Of a stretch of 64,000 nucleotides of DNA, positions 58,645 through 64,000 are shown in pieces (positions within the stretch are counted from its first letter, which is position 1; the number at the start of each line of letters is the position of its first letter). Where the stretch lies: assembly GCA_029203185.1 (NCBI GenBank), contig CP119310.1, forward strand, positions 2,108,001-2,172,000, read 5' to 3'. The position numbers and the translations under genes are program-made. The notes beneath the pieces are model-generated. The model did no database searches and was not told the origin of the DNA. It was given only the letters and a program-made list of their open reading frames with translations. The DNA comes from Candidatus Chryseobacterium colombiense (lineage in GTDB: Bacteria; Bacteroidota; Bacteroidia; Flavobacteriales; Weeksellaceae).

Positions 58645-60573
58645 TTAATCCAGCTGAGTTCCCAAGTATTCCCATTCCTGCAAAGCAAGCTCAAGTTCTT
58701 CTTTAGTTTTGTTATATTTTTCTAAAGTTTCATCAGACGGGTTTTCCTTGGTAAAAGAAGCTTCAAATTCCTCTACTTTTGTTTCAAGATCAGAAATTTT
58801 TTCTTCTACTTTTTTAATTTTATTCTGGATATTCTTCTGCTCTTTGCTTAGAATCACATTCGACTGGCTGGCTGCAACAGGTTTTTCCTCCACCTTTTTT
58901 TCCTCAACCTTTGGTACTTCATTGTGAAGTTTTGCTTTTTCTGCAGAAATTTCTCTGATAGATTCTTTTTGTCTGAATTCAAGATATTCGTTAATGTCTC
59001 CTAAGAATTCTTTCATTTTACCATCGCGGAATTCGTAGATCTTATCACAAAGCCCCTGTAAGAATTCCCTGTCGTGCGAAATCACAATTAATGTACCTTC
59101 AAATTTCTGAAGAGCCAATTTGATAATTTCCTTAGACTGAATATCCAGGTGGTTTGTAGGTTCGTCCATGATCAGTGTGTTGAACGGACGTAACAACAAT
59201 TTACAAAGTGCTAAACGGTTTCTTTCCCCTCCGGAAAGTACTTTCGTCTTTTTGTTTACAGCTTCACCCTGGAAAAGGAAAGATCCTAACAAATCCCTAA
59301 CTCTCGGTCTTGTTTCTTCTGTTGCGGCATCTTCCGCCTCTTCCTGAACCGTTTTATTCGGTGTTAAAACTTCCTCCTGATTTTGAGCGAAGTAACCAAT
59401 GTTTACATTATGTCCGAGATTCCAGGTTCCTGAATAATCTTTGATATCTCCTGCAAGAATTTTCGCCAAGGTCGTTTTTCCTTGTCCGTTTTGTCCAAGA
59501 AGCGCGATTCTGTCGCCTCTCTGAACAATAAAGTCAACGTCATCGAAGATTTGCTTTTCACCGTACGCTTTTCCTAAGTTTTCAGCTTCGAAAATAATTT
59601 TTCCTGGAACCTGTGACTGAACGAAACGAATATTGAATTTAGAAACGTCTTCATTATCTACTTCAATACGTTCAATTTTATCTAATTTTTTAATAAGCGA
59701 CTGTGCAAAAGAAGCTTTGGTAGCACTTGCACGGAACTTATTAATATTATCTTCCATCTGCTTGATTTCCGCATCCTGATTCTTTTTAGCTTGAATCAGT
59801 TTTTCACGGCGGTCTTCACGCATGATCAGATATTTGGAATAATTGGCTTTATAATCATCCACTTTTCTGTTGTTCACATCAAAAGTTCGGTTACAGACTG
59901 CCGTCATAAACTGTTTATCGTGACTTACCAATAAGATAGCTCCGGGATAGTCTTTCAGGAAATTTTCAAGCCAGATGATGGATTCCATATCAAGGTGATT
60001 GGTGGGCTCATCGAGAAGCATTAAATCATTCTTTTGAAGAAGTAATTTTGCCAATTCAATTCTCATTCTCCAACCTCCGGAAAATTCGTCTGTAATTTTA
60101 TGAAAATCGTCTGCTTTAAAACCTAAACCGAATAAAACTTTTTCGATATCACCTTCCAAATTGTAGGCATCGTGATGCATCAAAAGATCATTCAGATCGG
60201 TCATCCTATTAATCAAATCTGTGTAAGAATCACTTTCATAATCGGTTCTCACAGTCATTTGATGATTGATTTCTTCTAATTCTTCTTTCCATGCATTGAT
60301 CTGTTCAAAAGCTTGCATGGTTTCATTCCAAACGGTTCTTCCTTTCACAAAATCCAAATCCTGTTTCAAAAATCCGATGGTGACATTTCCTTCTGGAATA
60401 ACGTTCCCTTCGTAGAAAGTAATTTCTCCGGAAAGCATTTTCAATAAAGTGGATTTCCCCGCCCCATTTTTACCAACCAAACCAATTTTATCATCCTTTT
60501 TAATCGTGAAATTCACGTTTTGAAACAAATAGTTTCCTGAATGATGTAATCCTAGACCTTGAACCGAAAGCAT
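58645..60573 (-). CDS. ABC-F family ATP-binding protein
   Basis: 642 residues with two tandem ABC domains and no membrane segment, which marks the ABC-F translation or antibiotic-resistance factors. Walker A1 GKNGAGKS at 34-41, signature DEFSGGWRMRIELAKLLLQK, Walker B LMLLDEPTNHLD. The second domain has GQNGQGKTT near 360, LSGGERNRLALCKLL and IMDEPTNHLD. The inter-domain linker (about 240-300) is charged and helical, and the C-terminal 90 residues form a Glu/Lys coiled coil. Best group: Uup/YheS-like. Such proteins act on the ribosome; no drug-resistance role can be inferred. Start MLSVQGLGLHHSG is at the usual place. Confidence 0.93.
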   Translation of the reverse strand: MLSVQGLGLHHSGNYLFQNVNFTIKKDDKIGLVGKNGAGKSTLLKMLSGEITFYEGNVIPEGNVTIGFLKQDLDFVKGRTVWNETMQAFEQINAWKEELEEINHQMTVRTDYESDSYTDLINRMTDLNDLLMHHDAYNLEGDIEKVLFGLGFKADDFHKITDEFSGGWRMRIELAKLLLQKNDLMLLDEPTNHLDMESIIWLENFLKDYPGAILLVSHDKQFMTAVCNRTFDVNNRKVDDYKANYSKYLIMREDRREKLIQAKKNQDAEIKQMEDNINKFRASATKASFAQSLIKKLDKIERIEVDNEDVSKFNIRFVQSQVPGKIIFEAENLGKAYGEKQIFDDVDFIVQRGDRIALLGQNGQGKTTLAKILAGDIKDYSGTWNLGHNVNIGYFAQNQEEVLTPNKTVQEEAEDAATEETRPRVRDLLGSFLFQGEAVNKKTKVLSGGERNRLALCKLLLRPFNTLIMDEPTNHLDIQSKEIIKLALQKFEGTLIVISHDREFLQGLCDKIYEFRDGKMKEFLGDINEYLEFRQKESIREISAEKAKLHNEVPKVEEKKVEEKPVAASQSNVILSKEQKNIQNKIKKVEEKISDLETKVEEFEASFTKENPSDETLEKYNKTKEELELALQEWEYLGTQLD

Positions 60574-60687
60574 GTTAAATAATGATTAATAGTGAATAAT
60601 GAATTTTCGCGTGCAAAAATACGGAAAAAGAAATGAATTTAATGAATAGAAAATTTTAACGGAAATTTGCGCCGTCATTACCCATCA

Positions 60688-61308
60688 TCAATAGTTTCTT
60701 ACGGTAACATGAAAACAGCTTTGCTGCCTTTCTTTGATGTAATAGATCCTCCCCAAATCGTAATAATATTTCAAAACCTTTTCTAACGCCAATTCCATTT
60801 TAGGATTATATTTCAAAACATTATTAAATCGCACATAAGAAATATCGAAAGAATTACCGTAATTATGGGAACTGATTCCTAATGCAGCATTAGAATTCAC
60901 TCTTCTCAGACGACACTGATCCTCTAATGTTCGTGTAATGGATGAAACCGTAAATGTATGCCCTTTTGTTTCTTTGCTAAAACGGGTTCCGATTTTTTCG
61001 AGCATTAATTTACCTTTTGAAACCATCCAGGCTCTGCTGTAATCTAATTTTTGCACTGTATATCCCTTTCCCGTCTTTTTTATTTTGTGAAATTTACCGT
61101 TATTGATATATTTCTGAACATCCTTAGAATCCTGAAGAAGTTTTATTCCAAAACTTTTAGAAGCATCCAAGTGTGGCTTATATAGAAATGTAGGTTCTAC
61201 TTTCATTACCTGGCTCAAATCGTAACATGGTAGTGCTTTTTTTAAAGACTGAGCATGATAAGTATACCAATTAAAAGACAAAAAAAACAGACATACACAT
61301 TTTTTCAT
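60688..61308 (-). CDS. DUF5715 family exported protein
   Basis: 206 residues. Signal peptide to about residue 19 (YTYHA-QS). The C-terminal part holds SSITRTLEDQCRLRRVNSN, LGISSHNYGNSFDISYVRF and CFHVTV, an arrangement with His/Asp similar to the M15/VanY peptidoglycan peptidases (SxHxxGxxxD). That resemblance, with H, D and the final HVT, suggests a zinc carboxypeptidase-like site. A role in cell-wall remodelling is inferred. It is a single gene. Confidence 0.8.
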   Translation of the reverse strand: MKKCVCLFFLSFNWYTYHAQSLKKALPCYDLSQVMKVEPTFLYKPHLDASKSFGIKLLQDSKDVQKYINNGKFHKIKKTGKGYTVQKLDYSRAWMVSKGKLMLEKIGTRFSKETKGHTFTVSSITRTLEDQCRLRRVNSNAALGISSHNYGNSFDISYVRFNNVLKYNPKMELALEKVLKYYYDLGRIYYIKERQQSCFHVTVRNY

Positions 61309-61491
61309 TCAACTGATTTTTGAATTTATAAACAAAAATTACTACTTAATTTTACAGCATTCAAATTCCGTGCTACCATTCTTACAGCTTACTTTTAACG
61401 ATTTTATTAAATTAAAAACATTATTTCAAATTACCTACAAATATTTTCTATAATTTATCTTAAAGTTTAATATTTTAATTATAAATTTGAG

Positions 61492-61499
61492 ATAACATA
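61492..61499 (+). promoter_or_regulatory. Candidate -7 element of the aquaporin gene
   Basis: TAAATTTG, 14 bases before the ATG at 61514. Confidence 0.5.
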
Positions 61500-61513
61500 C
61501 AAAATTAACATAT

Positions 61514-62251
61514 ATGATAAAAAAACTTTTTGCTGAATTTTTCGGCACATTCTGGCTTGTTTTCGGAGGTTGTGGAAGTGCAATTTTCGCTTCTCAAATT
61601 GCTCCGGCATCTACTGGGCAAATGGGTATACTTCTTATAGGAGTTGCTTTAGCATTTGGACTTACTGTACTTACTATGGCCTATGCCGTAGGACACATTT
61701 CCGGAGGACATTTCAATCCCGCTGTTTCATTCGGTCTTCTAGCCGGAGGAAGGTTCCCTGCAAAAGATCTTATTTCTTACGTTGTTGCACAATGTTTAGG
61801 CGCTATCGCTGCAGCAGGAGCATTATATACTATTTTAAACGGTTCAGGAACCCCTGATTTTTCCGGTCCGGGAGCTTTTGCTACCAACTTTTACGGGGAA
61901 GCCGTCTATTTCGGAAAAAGCTATTCTATGGGAGCCGCTTTCCTGACAGAGTTTCTCTTAACTGCATTTTTCCTGATCATTATTATGGGAGCAACGGATA
62001 AGTATGCCAATGGAAAATTTGCAGGTATTGCTATTGGGTTGGCGTTGACGTTAATCCACTTGATTTCAATTCCTATCACGAATACTTCTGTAAACCCTGC
62101 AAGATCTCTTTCTCAGGCTGTATTTGTAGGAGGTAACGCATTATCCCAATTATGGTTATTCTGGGTTGCACCTATTTTAGGCGGTGTTGTTGGAGGATTG
62201 ATTTATAAATTCCTGCTTCAGAATAATCAGGAGGAAGAACTTGCCCATTAA
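61514..62251 (+). CDS. aqpZ: Aquaporin Z-type water channel
   Basis: 245 residues with six membrane helices. The two NPA loops are NPAVS at 68-72 (GHISGGHFNPAVSFG) and NPARS at 194-198 (SVNPARS). The LFAEFFGTFWLVFGGCGSAI start is typical of AqpZ. The NPA pair and the arginine after the second NPA indicate a water-selective channel; glycerol facilitators have GLUP-type changes and an Asp, not seen here. Inner-membrane water exchange during osmotic shifts is the expected role. Confidence 0.95.
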   Translation: MIKKLFAEFFGTFWLVFGGCGSAIFASQIAPASTGQMGILLIGVALAFGLTVLTMAYAVGHISGGHFNPAVSFGLLAGGRFPAKDLISYVVAQCLGAIAAAGALYTILNGSGTPDFSGPGAFATNFYGEAVYFGKSYSMGAAFLTEFLLTAFFLIIIMGATDKYANGKFAGIAIGLALTLIHLISIPITNTSVNPARSLSQAVFVGGNALSQLWLFWVAPILGGVVGGLIYKFLLQNNQEEELAH

Positions 62252-62284
62252 GAGATATAGCACAATCTATAAGATATTTATAAA

Positions 62285-62320
62285 TAAAAATCCTGTTATT
62301 ACTAACAGGATTTTTATTTT
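62285..62320. terminator. Bidirectional terminator
   Basis: Stem AAAAATCCTGTTA / TAACAGGATTTTT at about 62287-62315 between convergent stop codons. Confidence 0.9.
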
Positions 62321-62333
62321 ATTTTTTTATTTT

Positions 62334-63356
62334 CTAGGAAACAAGAAGGCTGCATCCGCGAATATCCGAGTGGTCAATCCTTCCCAATACCTGAAATTTA
62401 TTTCCGATTATTTTACCCAAATCCTGTGTTGCAATAAATGAACACGAATGGATATTGGCTAAATCAATAATATTAATCGCGCCGGTTCTTCCTTCTTTTT
62501 CATAAGCAAAGGGGTCTTCGGCATTTCTAATCATCACTTTCATCCAATTAGGGCAATCATATTCGTTATTTCCTAAAGAATAAGCCTGGGAAAGAAGCTC
62601 TGTCATAGAATATTCTGAATAAATTTTATCTGTTCTAAAACCGTTTTTTAAGATTTCCAGCAGTTCATCTTTGGTCATTTCTTCTTTTCGTCCTTTCATT
62701 CCTCCGGTTTCAATAACAATGAGATTTTCAAGAATATTCAGAGATTCATCGCTGCGCTCGGAATGACAGTAGTCTAGGAAATCCAGTAAAGCAAAGGAAA
62801 CTCCAAAAAGTATTACTTTTTTATCTTGCAGTGTATTTAATAATTCAAATAAGTCCGAGTGATTGTAAAGGAAATACCCGTTTTCAGGTTTGGCGGATTT
62901 CTTCATTAAATAATCTACCATATAAATCAATGAAGAATTTTGTCTTTCAAGATAACTTGGCAGCAATCCCAAAAATATGAAGTCTTCAGGTTTTCCGATA
63001 AACTGTTCGAAGCTTCTATAAATACTTTCCTGATAAATGTTTTCATCCGCGATGAAATGTTTTGACAAATTCATCTGAGTGGTTCCTGAACTCTGAAAAA
63101 AGAGATCTGTTGCTATATTGCTGTCAACAACTTTATGATTTTTAAACATTTCTATGGGAAGAAACGGAATTTTCTCAAGTGTTGTCACCTCATCAGGCTT
63201 TATATTAAGATAGCTGACAAAATTTCTATACACCTCTATATGATCATATTGGTAACGGAAAACTTTTAATGATTCAGCCAAAAAGTCTTGTTCTGTCTGT
63301 ATGTCAAATATTGTACGCAATTTTCTAAAATTTATTATTAACTCAAAATGAGACAC
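62334..63356 (-). CDS. LuxE-like acyl-protein synthetase / acyl transferase
   Basis: 340 residues, ANL-like adenylating fold of the LuxE family, which activates fatty acids or transfers activated acyl groups. The phosphate loop appears as FFQSSGTTQMNLS near residue 90, with FEQFIGKPEDFIFLGLLPS, and KIYSEYSMTELLSQAYSLG near 240 in the ATP-site region. LuxC or LuxD partners are not adjacent, so a lipid or glycan acylation role is more likely than bioluminescence. A genomic repeat is inserted in frame at residues 197-206 (CHSERSDESL, bases 62739-62768) between strands of the fold. The frame continues, so the protein may still work. Confidence 0.85.
   Translation of the reverse strand: MSHFELIINFRKLRTIFDIQTEQDFLAESLKVFRYQYDHIEVYRNFVSYLNIKPDEVTTLEKIPFLPIEMFKNHKVVDSNIATDLFFQSSGTTQMNLSKHFIADENIYQESIYRSFEQFIGKPEDFIFLGLLPSYLERQNSSLIYMVDYLMKKSAKPENGYFLYNHSDLFELLNTLQDKKVILFGVSFALLDFLDYCHSERSDESLNILENLIVIETGGMKGRKEEMTKDELLEILKNGFRTDKIYSEYSMTELLSQAYSLGNNEYDCPNWMKVMIRNAEDPFAYEKEGRTGAINIIDLANIHSCSFIATQDLGKIIGNKFQVLGRIDHSDIRGCSLLVS
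62739..62768. repeat. GATTCATCGCTGCGCTCGGAATGACA-type repeat inside the LuxE-like gene
   Basis: The 26-base core at 62743-62768 belongs to the same GATTC...GAATGACA repeat family as the intergenic copies. It is translated on the minus strand as CHSERSDES. Confidence 0.85.
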
Positions 63357-63480
63357 TTACATTTAAAAATGAAAAATTTTAATCATTTATTAATATTGAA
63401 AGTAAATTTTGGTAAAATTCTTGCAATTAATTCACCGGAATATGGATTAAAAACAGGATGAATTAATTTTCTATCCGAAG

Positions 63481-63517
63481 ATTACCTCAGTATGAGGTAA
63501 TTTTTTTTATTTTTTTT
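63481..63517 (+). terminator. Hairpin followed by a T-run on the plus strand
   Basis: ATTACCTCA / TGAGGTAAT with a 3-base loop, then TTTTTTTTATTTTTTT. No plus-strand gene ends here, so it could close a small RNA read from about 63410, or act on the minus-strand gene as well. Confidence 0.55.
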
Positions 63518-64000
63518 CGAAAGTTTTCAGTTCAAAATCTTTTTCAAAAACACCGTAAGTGAAATATGAAATCCAATCTCCCAAATTGATATACTTCGCC
63601 TTTCCTTGCAGATCCAAAACCATCGGAAGGTGGCGATGACCATAGATGAAGTAATCTATTTTTTCGGTTTCCAGCTTCTTTTTAGAATAGATAATTAAAA
63701 ACTCTTTGTCTTCTCCCAGAAATTCCTTGTCTTCATCTCCTGAAATCATTTTGTTTTTCTGTGACATATACAATGCTATTTTCATTGCAATATCAGGATG
63801 AAGCCATTTGAAAAACCATTGAGCAACAGGATTGGTAAAGACTTTTTTCATTCTTTTATATCCTTTATCTCCCGGTCCCAAACCATCTCCATGGGCTAAA
63901 AGAAACTGCTTTCCACCCATTTCAAAGTATTGCTTTTTATAAAAAACCGTACATCCGATTTCTTCTTCCAGATAATCTTTCATCCACAGATCATGATTGC
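63507..64000 (-). CDS. UDP-2,3-diacylglucosamine diphosphatase-like phosphoesterase, C-terminal part (runs off the window)
   Basis: Only the last 164 residues are in the window; the frame is open through position 64000 and the true start is beyond it. The first codons read NHDLW, the second half of the GNHD metal motif of calcineurin-like phosphoesterases. It continues FLLAHGDGLGPGDKGYKRM (third motif with GHG/HGD) and ends with YFIYGHRHLPMVLDL (GHxH motif). The order matches LpxH-type enzymes that cut UDP-diacylglucosamine in lipid A synthesis. The ATG at 63983 is internal. Confidence 0.9.
   Translation of the reverse strand, partial: NHDLWMKDYLEEEIGCTVFYKKQYFEMGGKQFLLAHGDGLGPGDKGYKRMKKVFTNPVAQWFFKWLHPDIAMKIALYMSQKNKMISGDEDKEFLGEDKEFLIIYSKKKLETEKIDYFIYGHRHLPMVLDLQGKAKYINLGDWISYFTYGVFEKDFELKTFEKK

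Noticed and set aside
62334..63356. Frameshift in the LuxE-like gene because of the repeat
   Set aside because: The repeat is read in frame through CHSERSDESL and the downstream motifs remain in the same frame.
1..64000. tRNA, rRNA, insertion sequences, integrases or phage genes
   Set aside because: None could be recognised by sequence. All larger frames outside the listed genes are shadows of real genes in other frames.

Overview
The window looks like chromosomal DNA of a Flavobacteriia member, most probably Chryseobacterium or a close relative. The evidence is the low GC content, the absence of purine-rich Shine-Dalgarno sequences before most starts, the recurring Bacteroidetes -7 promoter element TAnnTTTG upstream of many genes, and family content typical of the group: an S16 with a long Ala/Glu tail, DUF6341/DUF6427 neighbours, an OstA-like protein, M16 and M3 peptidases, and a START-like Hsp90-activator protein. 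Most of the sequence is housekeeping DNA in short operons, often divergent or convergent pairs separated by clear hairpin terminators. No tRNA, rRNA, CRISPR array, insertion sequence or prophage was seen.

Layout. 1-4.7 kb: 5' part of valS, a DUF1573 protein, a PPK2-type polyphosphate kinase, two small exported proteins, and the RNase P RNA. 4.8-10.8 kb: an ECF sigma factor with a likely membrane partner, an acyl-CoA synthetase, rpoN and asnS. 10.9-15.4 kb: a CDP-alcohol phosphatidyltransferase relative, a lipoprotein, a helix-turn-helix regulator, a wrecked AraC regulator and a class C beta-lactamase-like hydrolase. 15.5-24.7 kb: rimM-rpsP, a nitroreductase, a GreA/B-like factor, an M3 peptidase, a GIY-YIG protein and small genes. 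24.7-30.2 kb: a flippase-like membrane protein, panD, HU, the divergent pdxH/yqgE pair, an amidase, a class IV aminotransferase-like protein and a START-like protein. 30.5-40.4 kb: a class III aminotransferase, an LptA/OstA-like protein, a Fur-family regulator, a Kup potassium transporter, pdhB, a DUF2147 protein and an LTA-synthase-like sulfatase. 40.4-49.3 kb: pssA, an exonuclease, a FAH-family hydrolase, a universal stress protein, DUF6341/DUF6427, DUF3109, an M16 peptidase and a LolA-like protein.

The most unusual part is 49.5-53.0 kb. A 540-residue lipoprotein has a variable-looking N-terminal part, a glycine linker, and a C-terminal region carrying a complete JAMM metalloprotease signature (E338, H379, H381, S389, D392). 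It is followed at once by a small lipoprotein, a frameshifted second copy of that lipoprotein, the 5' stub of a possible third copy, and decayed coding fragments ending in a terminator. This is the architecture of a polymorphic toxin with a duplicated immunity gene, and it is my best candidate for an undescribed system. The functional reading is inference.

53.2-64 kb: trigger factor, a probable metal-uptake group (TonB-dependent receptor, lipoprotein, small Cys/His protein), an ABC-F ATPase, a DUF5715 protein, aquaporin, a LuxE-like acyl-protein synthetase whose coding sequence contains a genomic repeat (read as CHSERSDESL), and the 3' part of an LpxH-like phosphoesterase cut by the window end. 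A family of short inverted repeats (GATGCTTCG...CTCAGCATGACA and relatives) lies in several intergenic gaps.
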